Shown here one piece after another: positions 9,739 to 18,171 of a stretch of 64,000 nt of DNA. The translations under genes were made by a program, and so were the position numbers. The DNA is from CALNYZ01 sp942490945. Lineage in GTDB: Bacteria; Pseudomonadota; Gammaproteobacteria; UBA6429; Thiohalophilaceae. Every line of letters begins with the position of its first letter. Position 1 is the stretch's first letter. The stretch covers positions 806,001 to 870,000 of the forward strand of contig CALNYZ010000018.1 of NCBI GenBank assembly GCA_942490945.1. Direction: 5' to 3'. The notes beneath the pieces were generated by a model. It was not told where the DNA came from and ran no database searches. It saw only the letters and a program-made list of their open reading frames with translations.

Positions 9739-10131
9739 ATGGAATCATTACTGAAACAACGCGAAATAGTGTTCGCCGAACCGCACCCGGACAAGAACCA
9801 GGCGCGCTCGGCGATGATGTTATTAATGGTTGTTCCGGGTATTGAAAAGGTGACAATACTGTCTGCAACACGATTGTTGGTGAGCTACCAGCTTGATCAG
9901 GTCACGTTGTTAAATCTTCATGACGCACTTCATCTGGTCGGGTTCCATCTCGATAATAACCTGCTGACCAAACTCAAGAATGCACTTTATTATTATTCCG
10001 AAGAAACCCAGCAAGCAAACATGGGAATAAAAGGTATAAAATCCACCAAGCATCTGTTTATGAATCGCTATAAACAACTCCCCCATGGCTGTCGGGATGA
10101 ACGCCCCGAGTACTGGCGAAAATATTTGTAG
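9739..10131 (+). CDS. Hypothetical protein with possible ferredoxin-like fold
   Basis: This 130-residue soluble protein is not recognised. The first 75 residues read as alternating strands and helices (VFAEPH, an ARSAMMLLMVVPGIEKV helix, ATRLLVSYQ, a second helix, then VGFHLD). That is the beta-alpha-beta-beta-alpha-beta order of heavy-metal-associated-like folds, but the CxxC metal site is absent. The C-terminal third is basic with many Tyr/Lys residues and ends RPEYWRKYL. AAGGTGG lies shortly before the ATG. It stands alone between prmC and the moeB-like gene. The fold idea is an inference from pattern only. Confidence 0.65.
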   Translation: MESLLKQREIVFAEPHPDKNQARSAMMLLMVVPGIEKVTILSATRLLVSYQLDQVTLLNLHDALHLVGFHLDNNLLTKLKNALYYYSEETQQANMGIKGIKSTKHLFMNRYKQLPHGCRDERPEYWRKYL

Positions 10132-10311
10132 CCATTCCCGCTTCTATTCTCAATCACGCCTGTAATTTTGTTATTTACGTGTCATTCATTTATGTACTAT
10201 TTGTGTGTCACGGGTTATAAAGTATTATGATTCGTGGAATTTATTTAACCCGGAATAGTTACTCTATCAAGACTCGACCGGATTTATACTTTTAACATTA
10301 CAGTATCTACT

Positions 10312-11061
10312 ATGAATGATAATCAGCTGCTACGTTATAGCCGTCAAATAATGTTGCCACAGTTCGACGCGCAGGGACAGCAAGCTCTTCTGGACAGTAC
10401 CGCTCTGATTGTAGGACTGGGCGGGCTTGGTTCACCCATTGCCATGTATCTGGCAGCAGCAGGTGCAGGGCATTTAATTCTGCTGGATTTTGATGTTGTC
10501 GATTTAACGAATCTGCAACGGCAAATTATTCATACAACCGAACATATCGGAATGGCCAAAGTAGATTCAGCAGCCATTGCGCTACAACAACTCAATCCGG
10601 AAATAAAAATTTCCACAGTCAATCAGAAACTTCAGGAATCCGAGTTACAAAAATTAATACAACAAGCAGATATCGTGCTTGATGCGACAGATAATTTTTC
10701 CATACGTTTTATGCTGAACCGGATTTGCGTATTACAACACACGCCACTGGTAAGTGGTGCGGCAATTCGTATGGAAGGGCAGGTGACAGTTTTCAGCAAT
10801 CGTGCGGATACAAAAGGACCCTGTTATCAGTGCCTGTATAAGGAAGATGGCGAAGAGTTACAAACTTGCAGCGAGAATGGTGTGCTTGCACCGGTTGTTG
10901 GCATTATCGGTTCAATACAGGCAACCGAAGCAATCAAGGTATTAGTCGGCATGGGTGAGACATTGGCGGGGAAATTATTATTACTGGATGCGATGACCAT
11001 GGAGTGGCGTACTATAAAATTAAAAGCTGATCCGAACTGTCCGGTATGTTCTGGAATTTGA
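10312..11061 (+). CDS. moeB: HesA/MoeB/ThiF family adenylyltransferase (MoeB-like)
   Basis: This is an E1-like enzyme that adenylates the C-terminal glycine of a ubiquitin-like sulfur carrier (MoaD in molybdopterin synthesis, or ThiS). The 249-residue protein has the nucleotide loop VGLGGLGSP, the conserved DFDVVDLTNLQRQ segment, DATDNFSIRF, and two zinc Cys pairs (CYQC and CPVC near the C-terminus). It lacks a C-terminal rhodanese domain, matching bacterial MoeB length. No moaD or thiS lies next to it, so MoeB versus ThiF cannot be settled from context. The 180 bases upstream hold no other gene. Confidence 0.88.
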   Translation: MNDNQLLRYSRQIMLPQFDAQGQQALLDSTALIVGLGGLGSPIAMYLAAAGAGHLILLDFDVVDLTNLQRQIIHTTEHIGMAKVDSAAIALQQLNPEIKISTVNQKLQESELQKLIQQADIVLDATDNFSIRFMLNRICVLQHTPLVSGAAIRMEGQVTVFSNRADTKGPCYQCLYKEDGEELQTCSENGVLAPVVGIIGSIQATEAIKVLVGMGETLAGKLLLLDAMTMEWRTIKLKADPNCPVCSGI

Positions 11062-11082
11062 GTTTTGGCAATTGAGGCTGTG

Positions 11083-11499
11083 ATGACATTTGTGACTGTT
11101 GATGTATGCGATAACCCGCTTGATGCACACATTATGAAAGGCTTGCTGGAATCTGAAGGCATCCCGGTATTTATCGCTCACGAAAACCACATCTATGCGG
11201 ATTGGCCAATGTCGCAGGCATTGGGTGGTGTCAAGCTTCAGGTAACAGCAGATAATGTTGCCGCAGCAAATGATGTATTGACGGCCTATCGTGCCGGGAA
11301 GTATGCGAATGTATCTGATGATGTTGAAGCAGGAGAAAACAAACCGCTATGCCCGCAATGTCACAGCAGTGAAATCAGGCATAAACTTCCGCTTGCGCTG
11401 TTATTGTTTGTCATATTCACGCTCGGCTTTGGCGTTATTTTTCCTGTACGCCGTTCCGTACATGTTTGTTCAAAATGTGGCTATAAGTGGCACGAGTAG
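11083..11499 (+). CDS. DUF2007-type protein with zinc-ribbon-like membrane tail
   Basis: The N-terminal ~70 residues (DNPLDAHIMKGLLESEGIPVFI... LGGVKLQVTADNVAAANDVL) match my recollection of the DUF2007 putative signal-transducing domain. This is followed by a CPQC pair, one membrane helix (LALLLFVIFTLGFGVIF) and a CSKCGYKWHE ending, so two Cys pairs flank the helix and could bind a metal. The ATG at 11083 is preferred over an upstream TTG at 11065. It starts 21 bases after the moeB stop and is likely co-transcribed. Function unknown. Confidence 0.75.
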   Translation: MTFVTVDVCDNPLDAHIMKGLLESEGIPVFIAHENHIYADWPMSQALGGVKLQVTADNVAAANDVLTAYRAGKYANVSDDVEAGENKPLCPQCHSSEIRHKLPLALLLFVIFTLGFGVIFPVRRSVHVCSKCGYKWHE

Positions 11500-11579
11500 A
11501 TGAATGTGCTGTGGTGAATGCTGTTCTATATTCAGTTATTTATTTTTGATATTTTTTTCGTAACGCGACTACATGTACA

Positions 11580-11801
11580 TTACTTTTTCTGCAGCTCATC
11601 GAATTGGCGTTGTTGTGCTTTTAATTTTTCCTGTAGTTCAGCAGCCGTTTGATCGGCCTGTTTCTTTATTTCCGCAAAAGAGGGAGGAGATTTCGTGTCA
11701 GATTTGGGTATTGCTGTGGTTAAAGCAGGCTCATCCTTCTTTAACACATACCATGTAGCCGCACCGCAGATAACTATGAGAATGAGCAGGATTTTTTTCA
11801 T
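11580..11801 (-). CDS. Small membrane-anchored coiled-coil protein, unknown
   Basis: This 73-residue protein has an N-terminal hydrophobic segment (KKILLILIVICGAATWYVL), a short Pro/Ser linker and a charged helical tail (EIKKQADQTAAELQEKLKAQQRQFDELQKK). It is probably an inner-membrane anchor with a short coiled coil outside or inside. It is convergent with the DUF2007 gene and lies 68 bases downstream of prfA, so it may be read from the hemA-prfA transcript. No family recognised. Confidence 0.6.
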   Translation of the reverse strand: MKKILLILIVICGAATWYVLKKDEPALTTAIPKSDTKSPPSFAEIKKQADQTAAELQEKLKAQQRQFDELQKK

Positions 11802-11869
11802 AATAAACTATTTATAAGACAGGAGTCTGGTTTGGTCAAGCCGGGAGATTATCGAACAGGCAACTGGAA

Positions 11870-12955
11870 TCAGTCTTCACCCAGTGATGCCAGCAGATCG
11901 GCCTGATGCTCGGCGGTGAGTGGCTCGATAAGTTCATTAAGTCCACCTTCCATCACTTCATCCAGTTTGTAGAGCGTGAGATTGATACGGTGGTCGGAAA
12001 CACGGCTTTGTGGATAATTATAGGTGCGGATTCGTTCGGAACGGTCACCACTGCCGACCAGCAATTTTCGGGTATCCGCCTGTTCCTGTTGTTGTTTGTC
12101 CTGTTCTATCTGGAACAGTTTTGATTGTAACACCGACATGGCGCGTGCTTTATTCTTGTGTTGTGAACGTTCGTCCTGACATTCCACCACGATACCCGAG
12201 GGAATATGCGTGATACGAATTGCCGAATCGGTTTTATTGACGTGTTGTCCGCCGGCACCGGAGGCACGAAAAGTATCAATGCGTAACTCGCTGGGATCAA
12301 GATCAATCTTTTCAACCTCATCAAGTTCTGGCATAACTGCTACCGTACAGGCGGAAGTATGAATCCGTCCTTGTGATTCGGTTTCCGGTACGCGCTGAAC
12401 GCGATGACCACCTGATTCAAACTTGAGTTTAGAGTAGGCACCCTGGCCCTCAATGCGTGCAATGATTTCTTTATAACCGCCATGTTCACCAGCACTTTCG
12501 CTAAGAATTTCAAGTTTCCATTTTTGACGTTCTGCATAGCGCGCATACATACGAAACAAATCACCAGCGAATATTGCCGCTTCATCACCACCCGTACCGG
12601 CACGTACTTCCAGAAAGATGTTTTTATCATCGTTCGGGTCTTGTGGCAGCATAAGAACCTGTAATTCATGTTCCAGATTGTCTTTTATTTCGTTGGCGCT
12701 TTTTAATTCTTCATTGGCCATCTCGCGCATGTCGGCATCATCTTCCTTTAACATGCGTTGTGCTTCTTCAATATTCTCAAGTGTTGACTGGTATTGTCTG
12801 AATATATTAACAACAGGATTCACCTGTGCGTATTCCTGAGACAGGGCACGAAAGCGGTTTTGATCACCTATGATGCCCGGGTCGGCCAGCAGCGCATTGA
12901 TTTCTTCCAGACGCTCACTGAGATTTTCCAGTTTATTTTGTACGGATGTTTTCAT
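11870..12955 (-). CDS. prfA: Peptide chain release factor 1
   Basis: RF1 recognises UAA and UAG stop codons and triggers peptidyl-tRNA hydrolysis. The 361-residue product contains the catalytic GGQ in RASGAGGQHVNKTDSAIR, whose Gln is the PrmC methylation target. The stop-codon recognition tripeptide reads PET in RVPETESQGRIHTSA, where E. coli has PAT; the PxT pattern is kept. The start overlaps the hemA stop by four bases (ATGA), so the two genes are translationally coupled. Confidence 0.98.
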   Translation of the reverse strand: MKTSVQNKLENLSERLEEINALLADPGIIGDQNRFRALSQEYAQVNPVVNIFRQYQSTLENIEEAQRMLKEDDADMREMANEELKSANEIKDNLEHELQVLMLPQDPNDDKNIFLEVRAGTGGDEAAIFAGDLFRMYARYAERQKWKLEILSESAGEHGGYKEIIARIEGQGAYSKLKFESGGHRVQRVPETESQGRIHTSACTVAVMPELDEVEKIDLDPSELRIDTFRASGAGGQHVNKTDSAIRITHIPSGIVVECQDERSQHKNKARAMSVLQSKLFQIEQDKQQQEQADTRKLLVGSGDRSERIRTYNYPQSRVSDHRINLTLYKLDEVMEGGLNELIEPLTAEHQADLLASLGED

Positions 12956-14220
12956 GTTTCTTCTTTGTCAGCGCCAATGCTGAATAACTCGCGAGCCATT
13001 TCGAGCACATCATTTCGACCATCATAAGCCGCGCGATTCAATTTAACACTCGGGTCATGGACCAGCTTGTTGGTCAGGGTACGTGCCATTTCCTGTAACA
13101 CCTGTTCGGGATTTTTTCCGGCGTTTATTTGCCGCAAGGCGTTTTGTAAAACCTCCTCACGAATCACGTCAGCCTTGTCGCGAAACGCGCGTATGGTATC
13201 CACTGCTTCAAGTGAACGCAACCAGCCGAGAAAATGTTGTGTTTCGTTGAGGATAATTTCTTCAGCCTGAACAGCCGCCTCTTCGCGAGACTGTCGACCC
13301 TCTTCGATTACTTCCTGCAAGTCATCAACGGTATACAGGTAGATATCACGTAGTTGGCCAACTTCCGGTTCGATATCGCGTGGTACGGCAATATCCACCA
13401 TAAACATGGGGCGATGTTTACGTGTCTTAAGTGCGCTTTCGACCGCACCTTTACCCAGAATCGGCACCGGACTGGCAGTGGATGAAATAACAATGTCGGC
13501 TTCGGCCAGGCGGCTGGATACTTCGCTCAGGGTAATCGCTTCGGCATTAAAATTACTTGCCAGTACTTCCGCCCGTTCCAGGGTTCGGTTGGCAACCAGC
13601 ATTTTCGTGACATTGTGTTCGCGTAAGTGCCGCGCCACCAGTTCAATCGTGTCACCGGCACCAATAAGCAGAACCGAATGTTGGCTTAAATCGGTAAAAA
13701 TACGTTTCGCCAGACTTACCGCCGCAAATGCTACAGATACCGGGCTGCTGCCAATGGCCGTGTCGGTACGTACTTGTTTGGCAACCGAAAAAGTATGCTG
13801 AAACAAACGGTTAAGCTGGCGGCCAATGGTGCCAGCCGAGGCTGCTGTGGTATAGGCGTCCTTAATCTGGCCGAGTATTTGTGGTTCGCCCAGAATCAGC
13901 GAATCGAGACCGCTGGCAACGCGCAGCAAATGTTGCACGGCTTGCTCATTTTGATAGGTGTAAATATAGGGGGCGAGCTCGGCGTGTTGTAGTGTGTGGT
14001 AGCGTTCGAACCAGCTGATTATCTCGGCGCTCTGCTCGGCATCCAGTTCACAGTACATTTCGGTGCGATTGCAGGTGGAGACGATGGCAACCTCGCTGGC
14101 ACTGGACTGGGTCAAGATATCGTTGAGTGCTGCCGACAATTTATCCGGGGCGAACGCAACCTTCTCCCTGATGTCTACAGGAGCGGTTTTATGATTAACA
14201 CCAAATGCAAATATCGCCAC
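12952..14220 (-). CDS. hemA: Glutamyl-tRNA reductase
   Basis: HemA reduces Glu-tRNA(Glu) to glutamate-1-semialdehyde, the first committed step of C5-pathway tetrapyrrole synthesis. The 422-residue protein has the catalytic Cys50 in STCNRTEMY, the GLDSLILGEPQILGQ segment, an NADPH loop (VLLIGAGDTIEL) and a C-terminal dimerisation helix region. Coupling hemA to prfA is common in gammaproteobacteria. It is divergent from the TPR lipoprotein gene at 14370; the 149-base gap must hold both promoters. Confidence 0.98.
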   Translation of the reverse strand: MAIFAFGVNHKTAPVDIREKVAFAPDKLSAALNDILTQSSASEVAIVSTCNRTEMYCELDAEQSAEIISWFERYHTLQHAELAPYIYTYQNEQAVQHLLRVASGLDSLILGEPQILGQIKDAYTTAASAGTIGRQLNRLFQHTFSVAKQVRTDTAIGSSPVSVAFAAVSLAKRIFTDLSQHSVLLIGAGDTIELVARHLREHNVTKMLVANRTLERAEVLASNFNAEAITLSEVSSRLAEADIVISSTASPVPILGKGAVESALKTRKHRPMFMVDIAVPRDIEPEVGQLRDIYLYTVDDLQEVIEEGRQSREEAAVQAEEIILNETQHFLGWLRSLEAVDTIRAFRDKADVIREEVLQNALRQINAGKNPEQVLQEMARTLTNKLVHDPSVKLNRAAYDGRNDVLEMARELFSIGADKEET

Positions 14221-14369
14221 GTCGAAACTACAAACTATGAACTCTGATAATTAACGCTGTCATAAATCAATAAGTTAGCCTTTAAAGCCAGCAATCTGGC
14301 CGCATATTATAAAGGTAATTGGCATAAAAGTTGGTTATAGTTATTATATAAAAGGAGTTATTTTTTAGG

Positions 14370-16190
14370 ATGGTATGTATGAAGAACCTGACCCTGCCAG
14401 TGAGACTGGCTCCCTTACTAGCGGGATTAATACTATCCGCCTGTGCCCATCAGTCAGAATTGACAGCCAAACCCGGCACTCCCGAATCAAAGCCTGCGGT
14501 TGCTGCCAGCAAAGCTACTGCTGCAAATGACCGCGATAGCCATAACAAAAACCACCCTTCAAGCGTTAAAGCAGGGACAACTGTCGAGCCAGACGTCAGC
14601 AAATCAGTTTTAAATGACGAAATTTTATATCAACTACTGGTCGCCGAGATTGCCGGCCAGCGTGGCCAGATAGCAGAGGCCATTCGCAGCTATGTCGCGG
14701 CAGCTATGCTGTCGCGTGATCTGAGTGTGGTTGAACGGTCTGCGCGAATCGCAGTTTATGCCCGTGATGATGACGCATTGAGCAAGGTTGGCAATCTGTG
14801 GGTTGAATTGCAACCGGCGAATGCCGAGGCACACCAGGTGTTGGCGGCATTGCATGTGCGAAAAGGCAATGGTGACAAGGCGTTTTACCATTTTGACAAG
14901 GTTCTGCAACTGAGCAGGCATGACCAGCACAAAAGCTTTATGTTAATCACCTCGTTACTGGGTAAGGAGCGCGATAAAAAACTGGCCTTGACGATTATGG
15001 ATCGGCTGGTAAGCAAGTATCAGGGCAATGCAAGCGCCTACTACGGGCAAGCAAACCTCGCCTATCTGGTAAACGAGTTATCGCGGGCTGAAAATGCGAT
15101 TCAGTCTGCATTAAAACTGAAACCGGAATGGACCGAAGCTCACATTCTGTATGCGAATATTCTCGAACGGCAACATAAAGATGAACAACTGCTGGAATAT
15201 ATTCGTCATACCCTTGATAGCTACCCGGAAAATACCCGTTTGCGATTGTTTTATGCGCGCAAACTGGTGGACAAGAAGCATTTTCAATTATCCTATGATC
15301 AGTTTAATCAGGTGTATAAAGAATCCCCGGATAATACGGATGCACTGTATGCGCTGGGCCTGATAGCCTATCAACTAAAACAGGATGTACTGGCCAATAA
15401 ACATTTTAGAGCGTTAATTGAGGCAAGTAATCGCATTGATGAAGCACACTATTATATGGGCCAGATCGCAGAACGTGATAGCAAACCAGAACTGGCAGTT
15501 GAGCATTATTCCGAATCGCGTAAAGGTCGCTATCAATTCGAGTCGCAGTTGCGCATTGCGATTCTGTTTGGCCGCCAGGGCAAGGTAGAAGCCGCACGTG
15601 AGCGATTGCAACTGGTGAATGCGACAACCCAGGAAGACAAGTCGCGCCTGTACGTTATCGAAGGGGAAATTCTTCGTGAAAACAAGCTGTATAAAGAGGC
15701 CTTTGATTTTTATACCGATGCGCTGAAATCCATGAAAGACAACGTGCAAATCCTGTACGCACGGGCATTAATGGCTGACAAGGTTGAACGGGTGGACATC
15801 ACGCTGACTGATTTAAAGCGTGTTATTGAGCTGGAGCCGCAAAATGCACAGGCATTAAATGCTCTGGGTTATACAATGGTTGACCAGACAGATAAGGTCG
15901 AGGAAGGTCTCAAATTTATCCGACAGGCATATGCTTTAAAACCTGATGACCCGGCAATCGTCGACAGTATGGGTTGGGCTCATTACCGCCTTGGTAAAAT
16001 TAAAGAATCACTACCTTACTTGAAGCGCGCGTTTGAATTACTGGTCGATCCGGAAATTGCTGCCCATCTGGGTGAGGTACTCTGGGTGTATGGTGATAAA
16101 ACACAGGCAAAAGAAGTCTGGGATAATGCATTAAAACTCAAACCGGAGCATGAAGCCCTGCGTGATACGATCAAACGATTCGTTAAATGA
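14370..16190 (+). CDS. TPR-repeat lipoprotein
   Basis: This is a 606-residue protein with a lipoprotein signal (LAGLILSACAHQ, lipidation Cys about residue 27 counting from the first ATG) and a low-complexity Ala/Lys/Ser linker. At least a dozen tetratricopeptide-like helical pairs follow (for example QNAQALNALGYTMVD and DPAIVDSMGWAHYRLGK). It is probably a periplasmic or outer-membrane-bound scaffold. It overlaps lolB by four bases, as is common for this TPR family in gammaproteobacteria. Start choice is between ATG 14370 and ATG 14379; an AAAGGAG lies 18-24 bases upstream. Confidence 0.9.
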   Translation: MVCMKNLTLPVRLAPLLAGLILSACAHQSELTAKPGTPESKPAVAASKATAANDRDSHNKNHPSSVKAGTTVEPDVSKSVLNDEILYQLLVAEIAGQRGQIAEAIRSYVAAAMLSRDLSVVERSARIAVYARDDDALSKVGNLWVELQPANAEAHQVLAALHVRKGNGDKAFYHFDKVLQLSRHDQHKSFMLITSLLGKERDKKLALTIMDRLVSKYQGNASAYYGQANLAYLVNELSRAENAIQSALKLKPEWTEAHILYANILERQHKDEQLLEYIRHTLDSYPENTRLRLFYARKLVDKKHFQLSYDQFNQVYKESPDNTDALYALGLIAYQLKQDVLANKHFRALIEASNRIDEAHYYMGQIAERDSKPELAVEHYSESRKGRYQFESQLRIAILFGRQGKVEAARERLQLVNATTQEDKSRLYVIEGEILRENKLYKEAFDFYTDALKSMKDNVQILYARALMADKVERVDITLTDLKRVIELEPQNAQALNALGYTMVDQTDKVEEGLKFIRQAYALKPDDPAIVDSMGWAHYRLGKIKESLPYLKRAFELLVDPEIAAHLGEVLWVYGDKTQAKEVWDNALKLKPEHEALRDTIKRFVK

Positions 16191-16840
16191 AATACAGCTA
16201 TCTGCTAGTAATATTATTTATCAGTGCCTGTGCTGTATCACCACCCGAACAGGTCAGCATTCATGACCAGCAACTTCGTCAACAGCATAAAGCACAACTG
16301 GCACGTGTACAGGGATGGCATATAAAGGGCAGAATGGCCGTCGTCAATGGTGCAGACTACTGGTCAATAAATCTCGACTGGCAACAATTTGAAGATACCT
16401 ATGTCATTTATCTTGCCGGCCCGTTCGGATCGGGCAACGTCAAGCTGGTGGGCAGTCGCAACGGTGTGATTCTGACAGACGGAAATAACAAGGCATTTTT
16501 TGACAAGGATCCGGACGCCTTGCTGTATCAGCAAACCGGAGTTGCCATGCCGGTAACCAGTATGCGTTATTGGGTCTTGGGATTATCTGAACCGGAAGAT
16601 AAAATCAATCAGAATCAAATACAACAATACGATAACCAGGGTCGACTGGAAAATCTGGATCGGCAACCCTGGCAAATTAATTACAAACGCTATACAGAGA
16701 TACAGGGAATAACCGTGCCCGAGAAAATATTTCTAACCAGGGGCGATGACATGAGTGTACGTATGGTCATTGCTAATTGGGAGCTCACCAAACAGCAAGT
16801 TGCAGTCAGTACTGATACGCCCTTGCAGGTGACTCCGTAA
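16187..16840 (+). CDS. lolB: Outer-membrane lipoprotein receptor LolB
   Basis: LolB accepts lipoproteins from the periplasmic carrier LolA and inserts them into the outer membrane. The 217-residue protein starts with a lipobox signal (LFISACAVSPPE). It contains the LolB-typical GWHIKGRMAVVNGADYWSINLDWQQ and MPVTSMRYWVLGL segments, and later Gln-rich strands. The start overlaps the TPR gene stop (ATGA). The order lolB-ispE-prs is conserved in gammaproteobacteria and supports the call. Confidence 0.95.
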   Translation: MKYSYLLVILFISACAVSPPEQVSIHDQQLRQQHKAQLARVQGWHIKGRMAVVNGADYWSINLDWQQFEDTYVIYLAGPFGSGNVKLVGSRNGVILTDGNNKAFFDKDPDALLYQQTGVAMPVTSMRYWVLGLSEPEDKINQNQIQQYDNQGRLENLDRQPWQINYKRYTEIQGITVPEKIFLTRGDDMSVRMVIANWELTKQQVAVSTDTPLQVTP

Positions 16841-16892
16841 GATCTATTAGAATAAATTCACATTAAATAACCATTACATCCAGATTGTCATT

Positions 16893-17747
16893 ATGACAGA
16901 AACTATGCCTATTCAATGGTGGCCGGCACCTGCCAAGCTGAACCTGTTCTTACATATCGTTGGCCGTCGTGCGGATGGCTATCATCTGTTGCAAACCGTG
17001 TTTCAACTCATTGAGCTGGGTGATCGATTACATTTTGATATTACTGAAGATGGGCAAATCAGCAGGGAATCGGATTTGCCGGGTGTCAACGCCAGTGACG
17101 ATTTGGTGGTACGTGCCGCTTGCCAGTTACAAAAAATCAGCCAGACAAAACTGGGGGTGCGGATCCATGTCGACAAGGTATTGCCCATGGGGGGCGGTTT
17201 GGCCGGTGGCAGTACCGATGCCGCCACCACACTGGTCGCGCTCAACAAACTTTGGGGATGTGGTTTGACTCAGGCCGAACTGGGGTTACTGGGTGCAAAA
17301 CTGGGAGCGGATGTACCGGTATTCATCCACGGCCATACAGCATGGGCAGAAGGTATCGGTGAGCAACTGACCTCGCTCACCTTGCCAGAAGCCTGGTTTG
17401 TTGTACTAAAACCCGATGTTTCGGTGAATACAGGTGAAATATTTCGCTCAACTAGTTTGCGACGAGATTGTTCAGCCAGTACAATACGCGACTTTCTGGC
17501 TGCGCCCAACGCAATGAATTTTACCAATGTTTGCGAGCCAGTAGTGCGTGCGCGTTACCCGGAGATAGAAGCGGCACTAGATGATCTGGCAGAATTCGCC
17601 CCGTCTGCCCTGACCGGGACTGGCGCGTGTGTTTTTGCCCGATTTGACACGGTTAAGCAGGCACAGGTGGCCATGGATAAATTATCCGCAAAGTGGCAGG
17701 GATGGGTAACAAAAGGAATAAATGAATCACCACTGCTTGATTTATAA
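16893..17747 (+). CDS. ispE: 4-diphosphocytidyl-2-C-methyl-D-erythritol kinase
   Basis: IspE phosphorylates CDP-methylerythritol in the MEP isoprenoid pathway. The 284-residue GHMP kinase shows the N-terminal PAKLNLFLHIVGRRADGYH, the ATP loop LPMGGGLAGGSTDAA and the C-terminal ALTGTGACVFA glycine motif. The start ATG 16893 lies 52 bases after lolB. It is followed after 72 bases by tRNA-Gln. Confidence 0.97.
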   Translation: MTETMPIQWWPAPAKLNLFLHIVGRRADGYHLLQTVFQLIELGDRLHFDITEDGQISRESDLPGVNASDDLVVRAACQLQKISQTKLGVRIHVDKVLPMGGGLAGGSTDAATTLVALNKLWGCGLTQAELGLLGAKLGADVPVFIHGHTAWAEGIGEQLTSLTLPEAWFVVLKPDVSVNTGEIFRSTSLRRDCSASTIRDFLAAPNAMNFTNVCEPVVRARYPEIEAALDDLAEFAPSALTGTGACVFARFDTVKQAQVAMDKLSAKWQGWVTKGINESPLLDL

Positions 17748-17819
17748 GGAATTTTTCTGTTATCAGGCAAGAGTTTAAGTAAAATTAGTGAATTAAATGT
17801 ACTATCAGTAACAGTTTTT

Positions 17820-17894
17820 TGGGGCGTCGCCAAGCGGTAAGGCACAGGGTTTTGATCCCTGCATCCCCAGGTTCGAATCCTGGCGCCCCAGCCA
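17820..17894 (+). tRNA. tRNA-Gln (anticodon TTG)
   Basis: A complete cloverleaf is visible. The acceptor TGGGGCG pairs with CGCCCCA (17884-17890), followed by discriminator G and encoded CCA. The D-arm is GCC...GGC, the anticodon arm CAGGG-TTTTGAT-CCCTG gives anticodon TTG, and the T-arm contains GTTCGAATC. It sits between ispE and prs. Its last 19 bases are copied at 18102-18120, after a hairpin-rich insert. Confidence 0.96.
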
Positions 17895-17935
17895 TATTGT
17901 AAGATGTAAATAAAGGTCAGATAGCCAGACCTTTT
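17876..17935 (+). repeat. Direct repeat, copy 1: tRNA-Gln 3' end plus terminator
   Basis: This 60-base segment starts in the T-loop of tRNA-Gln (AATCCTGGCGCC...), continues through CCA and ends after the downstream AAAGGTC/GACCTTT hairpin. It is repeated without visible mismatch at 18102-18161, 226 bases downstream. The arrangement resembles an attachment-site duplication at a tRNA 3' end. Confidence 0.92.
17913..17935 (+). terminator. Hairpin terminator after tRNA-Gln
   Basis: The 7-bp stem AAAGGTC (17913-17919) / GACCTTT (17928-17934) has an 8-base loop and ends in a T run (CTTTTT). It lies 18 bases after the tRNA CCA. An identical hairpin occurs in the second repeat copy at 18139-18161. 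Confidence 0.65.
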
Positions 17936-17944
17936 TATAGAATA

Positions 17945-18120
17945 GGGTAGACCCGCCAGGATGAAGAACCTGTGCAGGTTCGACAACTTTGCGTGAATAA
18001 ACCGAACGAAGTTCGGTGAAATGTAGCAAAGTTGAACGCCGAAGGCGATCCCGAGCAAAAGTTTTGCGAGGGATGAGGTTCGCAGTATTTGCGAAGCGAA
18101 TAATCCTGGCGCCCCAGCCA
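17945..18120 (+). other. Five-hairpin element closed by a tRNA-Gln tail copy
   Basis: This non-coding insert lies between the two 60-base repeats. An initial CGCCAGGAT (17954-17962) is perfectly complementary to ATCCTGGCG in the terminal tRNA-tail copy (18103-18111) and would close the structure. In between are H1 GAACCT/AGGTTC (17966-17981), H2 CAACTTTGC/GCAAAGTTG (17984-18034) enclosing ACCGAAC-GAA-GTTCGGT, H3 CGCC-GAA-GGCG (18037-18047), H4 ATCCC/GGGAT enclosing GCAAAA/TTTTGC (18048-18074), and H5 TTCGCA/TGCGAA (18079-18095). The same order recurs on the minus strand at 62966-63103 with different stem sequences. Whether it is transcribed or mobile is unknown. Confidence 0.7.
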
Positions 18121-18161
18121 TATTGTAAGATGTAAATAAAGGTCAGATAGCCAGACCTTTT
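18102..18161 (+). repeat. Direct repeat, copy 2: tRNA-Gln tail plus terminator
   Basis: This is the second copy of the 60-base repeat. It contains only the 3' T-arm strand, acceptor strand, GCCA and downstream hairpin of tRNA-Gln; the 5' part of the tRNA is absent, so it cannot form a functional tRNA. It ends 10 bases before the first possible prs start. Confidence 0.92.
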
Positions 18162-18171
18162 ACCGGCCACT

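Noticed and set aside
17876..18161. Short CRISPR array
   Set aside because: Only two repeat copies, which are tRNA-derived and 60 bases long; no regular spacers and no cas genes in the window.
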